Origin: JAAZVM01 sp041694155
GTDB lineage: Bacteria > Patescibacteriota > Gracilibacteria > BD1-5 > UBA6164
Assembly: GCA_041694155.1 (NCBI GenBank)
Contig: JASMTS010000012.1
Span: forward strand, 186,001-250,000
Reading direction: 5' to 3'
DNA length: 64,000 bases
Made by a program: the position numbers and the translations under genes
Shown: piece by piece, positions 41,081-52,567 of the stretch
Position numbering within the stretch: the stretch's first letter is position 1
How the letters are laid out: each line of letters starts with the position of its first letter
Notes under the pieces: generated by a model
What the model was told of the DNA's origin: nothing
Seen by the model: the letters and a program-made list of their open reading frames with translations, nothing else
Databases searched by the model: none

Positions 41081-43366
41081 ATGAGAAAAATTATATTTTT
41101 TACATTATTTTTGTCTGTTTTTTCATTTGCTAATGCTTCATTAGAAGATAATTCTATAATTGAAGCTTTAGAAGAAGATGCTAAAGTTTTAAAAACAGAT
41201 TTTGATTTAAAAAGTTTTAATAGCTGTCAAGATATGGAAGATGTTATGTCTAGCTATATAAAAGAATACTGGAAAAATAATAAATGAAGCTTTTATCCTC
41301 GCTATTGATTTTGAGGTTGAGTAATGGTTGATGATATGGTTATGATGGATAGTGTTTCTAATCAAGAATCTGCTGTTAGCTCTTCTAAATCATCTAATGA
41401 ATCTTTTTCAAATACTGATGATTTCTCAGAAACTAATACTCAAGTAAAATGAGTAGATGAATCTGATATAGTAAAAACTGACGGTAAAAATATTTATTAT
41501 TACAATTCAAAAGATAAATATGTTTATGTAGTATGAGTAGATGAAAAAGAAGTACTAAAAAAGATAAAAGTGCCTTCTAGTTTTACCAATCCTGTACTTT
41601 ATTTGTGAGATAATACATTGACTATATTATCTAGTTGATATCATGAATCTAGTTTGAAAACTTGATATTGGTTAAATAGAAATAACAAAACATTTGTTAT
41701 AACTTTTGATATAAGCGATGTTAAAAATCCTGTTATGCAAAAGCTATATATAGCAGATTGATATATGACAAAATCTAGAAAAATAGGAGATTATGTTTAT
41801 GTTTTATCAACAAATAATTTTAATATCCCTTATTATACTTTTGAAACTTTAGATGATATAGATTTTGATTTATCAAAAGCTATGCCTAAAAAAATAGATT
41901 TATCAAAAGCTGATGATAAAAAAGATTACAACTTAAAATTAAACTGAAAAACTTATCCTTATAATATCAAGGCATGAAATGTTTCTGACTGTAATGATAT
42001 AGAATATGTTCTTCCTGATGAAGAAACTTTAAAAGAATATGATTTTAGCCCTAGCTATAATGTTATATCTGTCATAGATACAAAAAATCCTAATAGAGAG
42101 GTTAAAACAAATGTTGTTGTATGAAGTAATAATGAAATATATATGAGTACAGATAACTTGTATATGACATCAAATATGTATAAATCAAATAGATTTGTTT
42201 GTCCTGTTTGAGCTAGATGTTTTGCTCCTTGGTATCCAAGAGGTAATAATACTGTTATTCATAAATTGAATATATCATGAGATAAGTTAAGCTATCAAGA
42301 TTCTACTATGATTCCATGAGCACCTCTTACTCAATATAGTATGGATGAATATGAATGAAACTTTAGAATATTAACTAAGATAAGCTCTTGGAGTAATCAA
42401 GATTGAGAATCATATACTGATTTATATATTTTGGATGAAAATCTTGATCTAGAATGAAGTCTAACAAAGTTATGACTTTGAGAAGAGTTTAAGTCTAGTA
42501 GATATATTTGAGACAAATTATATCTAGTTACATTTGAGCAAATTGATCCTCTTTTTGTTATAGATGTAGCTAACCCTAGTGAACCTGAGGTTTTAGGAGA
42601 GTTAAAAATACCATGATATAGTACTTACTTACATCCTTATGATGATAATCATTTAATAGGTTTGGGTTATGATACTGATCAAAATGATTGGGGTTGAACT
42701 GTTAATTCATGAGTAAAATTAGACTTGTATCAAGTTAACTATGATAAAAAATGTTGAGATGAATGATTAACTCAAGATGAAATCAAAAAATGTGATTCAT
42801 GAGACTATAAATGAATAATTGTTAAACAAAAATTTACAAAAACATTTGGAGACAGAAGAAGTTATAGTGAAGCTCTTAATAATCCAAGAATGTTTATGTG
42901 GAATGATTCTAAACAAAAATTGTTTTTACCTGTAACTTTATACAAGAATTCTCCTGATGATATGTATAGAAGTATTGATTATTTTAATGGTCTTCTTACT
43001 GTAAATATAGATAAGGATTCATGAATAAAAGAAGAATATAGAATAAGTCATATTGATACTACTTGATTGGAAGAAGAAAGACAAAAAGAATGTAGTAAGT
43101 ACACTTGAAATACAGAAGAAAAATGTCATACATTATTGGATTGAACAGAATATTGTGAACCTAAATCTACAAGATATGTACCTAAATATTGTTATAAAGA
43201 TTCTACTATTGGTGAATATATAGCATCAAAAAGCTGGAATTTTAGAGATTCATATATAAATAGAGCATTGTGGATAGGTGATAATAGTTATGCTATATCA
43301 AACGAGGAAATATCTTCACACAAAATATCTGACTGATCAGTAAACTATAGTGTTGAATTAAAATAA
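41081..43366 (+). CDS. Secreted beta-propeller protein, 761 aa
   Basis: Signal peptide MRKIIFFTLFLSVFSFANA. It resembles the family of secreted proteins with a C-terminal beta-propeller (Pfam Beta_propel), with the conserved block ETNTQVKGVDESDIVKTDGKNIYYYNSKDKYVYVV near residue 130 and many repeated strands of the type ISVIDTKNPNREVKTNVVV. A Cys-rich segment is near the C terminus (KECSKYTGN, EEKCHTLLDGTEYCEPKS, YCYKDST). It lies 30 bases after the anti-sigma gene, so it is probably the output or surface sensor of that regulon. Exposed to the cell exterior. Confidence 0.8.
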
Positions 43367-43393
43367 AAAAGAAGCATTTTTAAAATGCTTCTT
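43365..43393. repeat. 29-base terminator repeat, copy 1 (left flank of the restriction-modification cargo)
   Basis: Hairpin with arms AGAAGCATTTT / AAAATGCTTCT closing the beta-propeller gene. The same 29 bases occur unchanged at 50057-50085, after the type III system. Confidence 0.95.
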
Positions 43394-43776
43394 CTTTTAT
43401 TACATATAATATGTTTATGTCAACTCAAAAGCATTAATATATTTAATATTTTAATGTTTTTTTAATATCTATTATATACTATAAGTATGTTAATTATTAA
43501 GATGATTCTTATGTTGAATAGGATTCATCTTTTTTATTTGATTTGTTATTAGTTTAGGTTATATTAATTTAGATATTAAATAATATAATATTATGATATT
43601 AAAGTTAAATTTAGAGTAATTACTAAAATAAAAATAAGTTATATAGAGAATCTAGAAAATTTTAGTTATCAACAATTTTGGAATATAAAACAATGCATAA
43701 CTTGATAATATTTAAAAGCTTTTATAAGCTTTTAAATGTAAACTAAATGATTTATTTAAAATAACCAAATAACCAT
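43394..43776. other. AT-rich intergenic region before the type III system
   Basis: 383 bases with no ORF worth calling. A hairpin at 43499-43531 (14-bp imperfect stem beginning AAGATGA) followed by a T-run looks like a terminator. A TATACT at 43475-43480 could be a -10 box for a short transcript of about 50 bases. A small palindrome AAAAGCTTTTATAAGCTTTT lies at 43707-43727. Nothing else stands out. Confidence 0.35.
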
Positions 43777-46743
43777 ATGAATAATAATCTACAAAACACA
43801 CTTTATAATCTTTGATTTGAACTTGATCAAAATCAAAAAATTATAAATAAATTAAACTTTTCTTGATACAAGATAAATAATTATTTCACTTCACAAATTG
43901 AGGATTGGAAAAATAAGATAGAAAATAAAGAAGATATTTTAAAAGAAATAGATAATTTTTTATCATTTTATTTTGATGGATGAGATTTTGGGTATTTTAA
44001 AAATAAATATGATAATTATTCTTATAGACTTGAATACTCTTGAGAAGATACAAGTTTTATATGGTCAAGTAAAGACAGTTTCTATATAAAAACTTCTGAT
44101 GAAAACAATAATTTCAAACCTGATTTATGAAGTTTATTTTGAGAAGATACAGAGTTTATCTTTGAGAAAAAATTTGATGAAGATAAACCAAAAAATCATA
44201 TAGAAATAATTAAAAAAGATGAGGAAATTCAAGAAAATGAAGAAACAATAAAACAAATATTTTTTGTAAATATCTATAATCAATCTTTAAAAAATAATAA
44301 TAAAAATACAAAAGAAGAAGAAACAAAAAAATATTTACTTGCAAATATTGAGAAAAAATTAAATGAATATTTTGATGACAAAAATAAACAAATAGGAACT
44401 GAATTTATAAAACAATTTAGTAAAAATTGAGAACTTGAAGATTTTTTTACAAAATGGAAAAAAGATTATTTTATACACAAAAATATAAAACAATTTTTAG
44501 AAAATGAATTATTAAACTATCTTTGGGATAAATATTGAAATGCAAATATTGCTTGATACAATGATACTCTAAAACAAATTGAAAAAGAAAAATTTGATGA
44601 ATTTTATGAGTTTTTAAATGATGAAGAAAATAAAATAAATCAAGAAAATAAAGAAAAACTTTTTGATGAAATAGATAATTTTTTACAAGCAAAACTTTAT
44701 AAAAAAGATGATATTCTTGAAAAAATTAAAAAACTTGTAAATAAAGATTGAAATACAGCAATAAAAGATATTTTACAAGAAAATAAAATATTAAATAATA
44801 TCATCACCAAACAAAAAGAAAGTTTTGATGATTTACAAAAAACTACTTCAAACGAATTTTGGGAAAAATTTAGAAAATATACAAAAACTTTAATAGACAT
44901 AATAGCTCAAATAGAAGAAATTAAAAAATCTATATGGACACAAAAAAGAAATGTAGAAAAATCTGATTATGTAGTATCTTTAAAAACTTTAAAAGAAAAT
45001 CTTTCTTATAAAGAATTTGATAGAGTTTTAAAAATATTCAAATTTACTATAGAAAATAATGATGATTTTAAAAATGATATAATAAATGTTTTAAAAGACA
45101 AATATAGAAATGTGGATATGGTTTCTTCAGTTATTGTAGATAATATTTTATATTATGAAGGTATTTTTAAATTTAATTTTTTGAGAAAAAAAGAATATTC
45201 AAATAAGGTAAAAATCATTGATGATAAATTATTCTCTGTAAATAAGAACTGAAAAGAGAAAGAATTATGAAAAATTATTAATATTCAAGAATGAAATAAA
45301 AGAATAAATAAAGATGATTTAAATCTTTTGGAATCTAAAAAAGATAGAGTAGACATTTATTTTGAATTATCAGAAAATGATTATACCAAAGAAAATAAAA
45401 TGTGAAATAATTTATATATAAATTATTTAGATATAGAAAAAGATTTTTCCAATTTTTATATAGATACACAATTTATTAATGATTTTGCAGATAAATATTT
45501 TATTATAGACAAAATTATAAAAATTTGAATCGACTGACACATAATTAAATCTGAAAATTATCAGGCCTTAAATACAATAGAAGAAAAATTTAAAAATTTA
45601 ATAGATTTAATATGGATTGATCCTCCATTTAATACTGATAATAATCAATTTTTATATAAAGATTCTTTTCTTGATTCTTCTTGGTGTTCAATGATTGATG
45701 ATAGATTAAACATATCTAATCATATATTGCGTGATACAGGAAGTTTTTATATGCATCTCGATGAAAATGCAGATTATATAAGTAGATATTTATTAAATAA
45801 ATATTTCATATTTAGAAATGAAATAATATGAAAACACTTTTGATGAAGAATGAATGATAAAAAAAAGATATATGAAGCTATTCATGATACTATTATGTTC
45901 TATACAAAAAGTAATGATTATATCTTTAATTATGTACTATTAGATTGAGAATGAGAAGAAAAATATAAATATATAACTACAGTATATGATAATTATATCA
46001 CTACAAAATATAGTCAATTTAATTACAAAGAATGAGCTTTTTGATATAAGGTATGAGAAACTACACAAAAAACAGAAGATTATTTACAAAAATATATAAG
46101 AGTTAGCTCAAATAAAAATTCAATAGTTATGGATTATTTTGCTGGAACTGGGACAACTCTTGCAACGGCTCATAAATTATGAAGAAAATGGATAGGAATA
46201 AATATATCAGAAGTATTTAATGATATATTTATAAATAGAATGAAAAAAGTTTTAATTGGAGATATGTGATGAATCTCTAAAGAAGAAGATGTAAACTGGC
46301 AAGGCTGATGAGCTTTTAAATATATTGAACTTGAGAACTATGAAAATATTTTTGACAACACTGCAATAGAAAATTATATCACAAGATATTTTGAAGAAAA
46401 TCAAAATCAAGTAGATAAAAAAGATTATACAAATTTTGCAGAATATATAGAAAACTATAAATACAATACTCTTGAAACAAAAGACTTTTTACAATCTATC
46501 ATTTATGATTTTTGATTAATTGAAAAATCTTACAAAACCTTTGATGATTTTGTAATTCTTAAAACAAATAAATGAAATTTTGTAAAGTTTTTTGAAAATG
46601 CTGATATCACAAAATTACTTAAATATATTCAAGATGATGAAAAATATTATTTACAACAAAGTGATTATAAAAATTTAATTTGAAAAATAGATAATAAAAA
46701 GGAAAATATATTTTCTATCTCAAAACTTTATTTTAATAATTAA
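43777..46743 (+). CDS. Type III restriction-modification methyltransferase (Mod)
   Basis: 988 aa. Beta-class N6-adenine methyltransferase order: the catalytic motif DPPFNTDNN at residue 615, then the SAM-binding loop YFAGTGTTLATAHKLGRKWIGI at about residue 787. Target recognition lies between the two. The first 600 residues are an unusually long N-terminal extension, rich in Lys, Glu and Asn with much coiled-coil character, with no named domain; usual Mod proteins are about 600-680 aa. The gene mixes TGA-Gly with GGA and GGG in its core motifs. The Res gene follows after 12 bases. Mod methylates one strand of the asymmetric site and gives the complex its specificity. Confidence 0.92.
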
Positions 46744-46755
46744 AATCATATAAAA

Positions 46756-49700
46756 ATGAAACAAAGACCTATAAAAAGTTATCTATATGATTTTATAAAT
46801 TCAAAATATATAAATAACTCAAAAGCAACCAACTTCAAACAGTGATATTTACAAAAAATCAAAGATAAAAAATCTTTTGATGAGATAAAAAACTTTACTG
46901 ATGATTATTTTTTTGATGAGATTATAGATTTTTTTAATGATGAATGAAAAAAGATTTTACAAGATATATTATGAGATGATAAACTAAAAAATCTTATAAG
47001 AAACTTTGAACACAAAATAGATGATAATTTTATATTTAGATATTATCAATATTTATCTATTCTTTATACTTATTTTGTTTTTGTTATTATTCAAGACGAA
47101 AAAAAGCAATATGTTTTTTTAAATGATTTTAAAAATTATTTAAGAAGTTATGATATAGATTTGGATGTAAAATCTTTTGATTTAAAAAGGTTAAATTTTT
47201 GGATGGCTACTTGAAGCTGAAAAACTTTCTTGATGTATTTTATATTAGAATTGTATTTAGAAGTATTTAAACAAGATATAGATAATATATTTTTGGTAGT
47301 TCCTGCTGGATTGAGAAGACAACATATAAAAGAATTATGAAAGATTTATAACTGTGAATTCAAAACAACTCAAGAATGAAAAGAAACAACTTATAATTCT
47401 AGTATATTATGAAAAAATATAATACTTACTTCAACTACTTGACTTGATAATATCATAAAAAACAGAGAAATAAATTTAGAAAGTTGAAAACATATTTTTA
47501 TATATGATGAAGGGCATAAATGAGCTTGAAGTGATTGAAATACTGAAAGTAATAAAGAAAGTATTATAAAAAATAAAAATAATTTTATTTTTGATTATTC
47601 TGCAACTTTTCAAGAAGTTATAAAGCAAGAAATAGAAACAAAAAAGAAAAAACATACAAATATAAATACTATAAAGATTAACACTTTAAATTCATATTTT
47701 CTTACAAGTATATATAATTATAATCTTACATTTTTTCAAAATGATGGTTATGGTAAAAAAATAAATTATAATTTTTGAGATTTATCAGAAAAAGAAGAAC
47801 AAGAAAAATGACAAAAATCTATCACAAAAGAAAATCTAAAAAAAGCATTAAATAGTTTTTCTCTGCAATTAGTAGAATTTGCAAAAAATAAAGATAATCA
47901 AAATATAAAATTTTATAAACCACTTTTTTTATGAGTTTCAAATGAGATATGAAGTTGAAAATCTTGAGAAGAAGAAAAAAATAATATTATTGATGTTATA
48001 AATTCTTTAATATTACTTTATAATGAAGAAAATTTAAAAAATATTTTTTGAGAAAAACAAGAAAAAATAAGTTTTGAAATATGAAAAGAAGAAATTCTTA
48101 TAAATTTATGAGATAAAAAAGGACTTATCTATACTTGAATTGATTGAATAAAAAAAGTAGCAAATGATTTATTAAAAAACAAAGACGAGATAAATATTTC
48201 ACAAAATCATAATGATAATATTTTTGAAAATTTAGATAATAGAGAAGATGTAGTATTTTTATTTTGAAGTAAAAAATTTATTGAATGATGGGACAGTAAA
48301 AGACCTTCAAGTATTTTTTTACTAAAATGAGCAAAAACTTCAACTGTTCAAGCAGTGCAATTACTTGGTAGATGATTGAGATTATCTTGATATAATACAG
48401 ATTGATTTAGACACTTATCAAATAAAAAAGAATATAATGAATTAGAAAAATTATATATTTTTGGACAAGATACAAAAGCACTTACAGATTTTTTACAAAA
48501 TGCAAATGATAATACTATAAAGATAGTAAAATACTATAAAACAAAAGCAAAACAAGGATTAAATGATTTACAACTTCCTTATCTAAAATCTACTGAAAAA
48601 GAAAAACAAGAATTTATAAAAATTTCATTAGATGAAAATAATATAAATGATTGAAAAATAGAAATAAATAATCAAAAAATTTGATTTAATAAAGAATATA
48701 TAAAAGTTTCTAAAAAAATTGAAGATTGAGATATTACAAGAAATAATAATTTGTCTGATGAGAATAAAATAAATATTCCTTATATTATATTAAAACCTTA
48801 TATAGAAAATATTATAAATGATTTAAATATTTCTGAAAATAATAAAGCTATTTTTGATATAAAAGAAAGTTTTTTAAAAAAATTATTAAATGAAATAATC
48901 TTCAAAGAAAATACTTGAATGAGTAAATGAGAACAAAAAAAGTTTATTTTATCTATTATAAAAAATATTTTAAATACTATTTATTATAAAACACATAAAG
49001 AAAATAATTTTGAGATTGATTATATAAAAGAAAATGATGAAGATATAAGTTTTGACTATAATATTACAATAAAAACTGATTGAAATAGTGATAATGAAGT
49101 TTTTTGATTAAAGTTGAGAGAAGATAAAAAATTTGAAAATATCATTGAACTAAAAGATGATAATTTGAGTGATTGGTTTGAGATTGAAGATAATAAAAAT
49201 ATTGAAATTTATAAAAAACTTTTTAATGAAGTTGAAGATTTAGAAAATAAAAGAAAGCAAAATAAAGAAATATTAAATAAATTAGATGATTTAATTGATG
49301 AAAAACAAATTTGAGAAAATGAAGCTGATGATATAAGTGATATAAATAGCTTAGAAAACAAAATACAAAATTTAGAAGAACAACAAAACAATGAATTAAA
49401 AACAATTTTTGAAAATCATTTTGAAAAAGAGTGAAAAAAAGAACATTTATACAGAAGACTTTTTCATTTTTATAATAAAGACTTATCTTGAAATGAAAGT
49501 AATTTTGAATGATTTACTGTATTTAAAGATATTGAAAAATTAAAAAAAGATGATATTGAAATATCACCAAGTAGTATTTTACAATTAAACAATTATGAAA
49601 CTAATTTAATTAGTAAAATTATTAAATTTTTTAAAGATAAAGAAACTCATCTTTTTAGAAATCCACCTAATTGAAATAAATATTTTGTTTATAAAAATAA

Positions 49701-50001
49701 AGATTGATGAATTTCAAAATTTTATCCTGATTTTATATTTTGGTTTAAAAATGAAAATTGAAAATATGATATATTGTATATAGACCCAAAATGAAATGAT
49801 GAAGATAAAGAAGCAAAAACAAATTGTTTAAAAGAATTAAATCAAAACTTTTGAAATAAGGATTTTGAAAGTTTTGATTTGTGAAATAATAATATTTTAT
49901 GATTTTGAGAATTATATCAAGGTTATGAAAAAATAAATAATTTTGAATGAATAGAATTAAGTGAAAAGATTAATAGTGTCAGTTGAGTTATTATTACATA
50001 A
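46756..50001 (+). CDS. Type III restriction enzyme (Res), helicase-nuclease
   Basis: 1081 aa. Superfamily 2 helicase motifs: I is MATGSGKTFLM at residue 150, II is DEGHKG at residue 251, and motif VI is LLGRGLRLSG at residue 536. The C-terminal endonuclease has the PD-(D/E)xK pattern YPDFIFWF (residue 991) and LYIDPKG (residue 1010, Asp and Lys). Res needs Mod and ATP and cuts beyond the site after translocation or diffusion. TGA-Gly is frequent, including in motif I, so the gene is adapted to this code even though its location suggests mobility. Confidence 0.93.
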
Positions 50002-50056
50002 TTTTATCTTAGTATTTTATAATTATTATAATAGTATTACAGTTTCAATTAAAACC

Positions 50057-50085
50057 AAAAAAGAAGCATTTTTAAAATGCTTCTT
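50057..50085. repeat. 29-base terminator repeat, copy 2 (right flank of the restriction-modification cargo)
   Basis: Exact copy of 43365-43393 with a longer T-run after it. It ends the Res transcript and lies 65 bases before the first ATP synthase gene. Confidence 0.95.
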
Positions 50086-50150
50086 TTTTTGATTATTTCA
50101 AAGAAATATGTTTTAATTAAATTATAATAATATTATTTAAAACAAATAAA

Positions 50151-51494
50151 ATGTCTGATATTTTATTTTCATGATCATGAATAGCTATTTGATTAGCTTG
50201 ACTATGAATTGCTATAGGTCAATGATTTTTGGTATACAAAGCTATGGAAGTTATAGGTAAAAACCCTAGAGCTTCAGGTTTTTTTCTTACTATAACTATT
50301 TTATGAATAGCTCTTGTAGAATCAGCAGGTATATATTGACTGATAGTAGCTTTTCAAATATTATCAACAACTTTTATTGACCCTTTGACTGCTGTATGAG
50401 TTGGTCTAGCTATAGGTTTGTCTTGACTTTGAGTAGGTATATGAGAGTGAATACTTGTAGGTTCTGCTATAGAGTCTATGAATAGGGACACAGAAAATAA
50501 AAATAAAATCTTAACATATATGATTTTGTTTTTAGCTCTTGTAGAATCAGCTGCAATTTATGGTTTGATAATATCTTTTCAGTTGTTAACAAATCTAGAA
50601 CTAAATTCTTATTTGGCTATTTGAGCAGGACTTGCTATAGGTCTCTCATGACTTTGAGTTGGTATTTGAGAATGAATTCTTTCTGGTAAATCAGTTTCTT
50701 TGATGTGACAAAGACCAAATCAAAAATCATATTTGCTTACTGTTACAATATTGTGAATAGCTCTTGTAGAGACTGCAGCTATCTATGGTCTTATAATGGC
50801 ATTTTCTATAATTGAGGCTAGTATTGATTTTCAACTAGCAGCAATATGATCATGATTGGCAATATGACTAGCTTGATTATGAGTAGGTGTATGAGAGGGG
50901 ATACTTGTATCAAAATCTTTTGAATCTATGACTATGCAAAGGTCAAATAAATCAAAAATACTTACTTATATGATATTGTATATAGCATTAGTAGAATCAG
51001 CTGCAATATATTGATTAATAGTAGGTCTTCAAATATTATCCCTGGGTAATATAATTGGTTATGTTGCAATATGATCATGATTAGCTATCTGATTGGCATG
51101 ATTATGAGTCGGTATATGAGAGGGTATACTTTCCTGAAGATCGTTATCTGTAATATCTAAAAGACCTTCATTATCTATGTTTTTTCTTACTATAGCTGTA
51201 TTATGAATAGCTCTAGTAGAGTCAGCTGCAATATATGGTCTTATAGTTTCTATGCAAATGTTATCAATGAATTCAGTCTTGTGATTATCTGCAATATGAG
51301 CATGACTTGCCATTTGATTTGCATGACTTTGAGCTTGAATATGAGAATGATATCTTAGTTGATGAGCATATACAGCAATTGCTAGAAATCCTAAAAATAG
51401 ACAAAAAGTACTTACATATATGATACTTTGAATAGCTCTAGTAGAATCAGCTGCAATATATGGTCTTATTGTATCTTTTACAATTATATGATAG
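50151..51494 (+). CDS. F-type ATP synthase subunit c, six-hairpin concatemer
   Basis: 447 aa with six helical hairpins (12 membrane spans) in tandem; a normal c subunit has one hairpin of about 75-90 aa. The ion-binding Glu in the second helix of each hairpin falls at residues 57, 132, 207, 282, 357 and 433 (period 75) in VESAxIYG or VETAAIYG. The first helix carries Gln in hairpin 1 (GIAIGQG) and Glu in hairpins 2-6 (GxGEG). Q or E plus E-S-x3-Y is the Na+-binding pattern of Na+ F-type rings. Odd and even hairpins differ in their loops. It lies upstream of atpB, not in the usual place. Confidence 0.93.
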
Positions 51495-51700
51495 GTCTAT
51501 AAAAAATCTAAAAAATTTAAATTTGATTTTTTTTAGATTAAAAATATTATTAACTACAAAAACATAAAAATATTGACAGCTTTTATAGCTAAAAATAGAC
51601 AAAAAGCAATGAAAAAAAATATATTTTTTTCTTGCTTTTTTTTTATGTATAAATATACTTCTCGCGTTTTAATTTAGTTTGTATAATTTTTTAATACAAT
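51495..51700. other. Gap between the first c gene and atpB
   Basis: About 206 bases. A hairpin with arms AATCTAAAAAA / TTTTTTTAGATT (51505-51541) is terminator-like, and TTGACA at 51573-51578 may belong to a promoter for atpB, though no good -10 box follows. The operon may therefore be split here into an upstream c transcript and a main transcript. Confidence 0.4.
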
Positions 51701-52522
51701 ATGGAAGAATTACTATTGAGTGGTTTTAAAGAGGCTGTTTCAGTCTATATCCACCCCTGAGTTATTGTATGACTCTGATTAGAACTACTTTTATTTTTCT
51801 TGTTAATACTATGATACAAGAAATTTAAAAATACTAGTTTTATGGTGTTTTTTGAGTTGATCTTTGAAAAAGTTTATGATTTTTTTGAAGACATTCTAGG
51901 TTTAGAAGAAAAAAGATGGACTAAAGTCTATGTTACTGTTTTATTTTTCATAATACTTATATCAAATTTATTATGAGTAGCTATGGAGTTATTAATACCA
52001 ATATTTGGTCACGGTTTAGAACATTGGGTTACTATACCAACTGCTGACATAAACTTTAATATAGCTATGGCTTTAGTTTGAGTAATAATAGTTTTATATG
52101 AACAATTTAAATTCTTATGAGTTTGAAAGGCTCTTTATGAATATGTTCCTGTATTATGAAAAAACTATATACCTTATGAAAGATGAAATCTTAACAAATT
52201 TATAGATATACCTTTATTCTTATTGGTAAAGGTTTTTGATATTATTATATCTTTATTCTTATGAGTATTAGAGATAATAGGTCATTTGGCAAAAATAATA
52301 TCTTTATCTTTCAGGTTATTCTGAAATGTTACTTCATGATGAATATTGCTTGCAATGTTGATTTGATGAATGGCAGCTTTGAGTAATACTCTGGTAGGTA
52401 TAGACTTTCCAATTGTTGGTCCTGTTATTTTGTACTTACAAGAATTACTTGTTGCACTTATACAAGCACTGGTTTTTCCATTGCTTATAGCAATTTTTAT
52501 AAAAGTTGCTAAAGTGCATTAA
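51701..52522 (+). CDS. atpB: ATP synthase F0 subunit a
   Basis: 273 aa. Subunit a forms the two half-channels that carry ions to and from the c-ring. The conserved Arg is in SLSFRLFGNVTSGGILL, next to the c-ring; other segments are LFFIILISNLLGV, IPTADINFNIAMALVG and LYLQELLVALIQALVFPLLIAIFIKVA. About six spans. It lies between the two concatenated c genes, an unusual order. Half-channel residues suited to Na+ cannot be judged by eye. Confidence 0.95.
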
Positions 52523-52567
52523 AAACTATTTTTAATTTAAATTATTATTTTTTAATTTTATTGTTAT

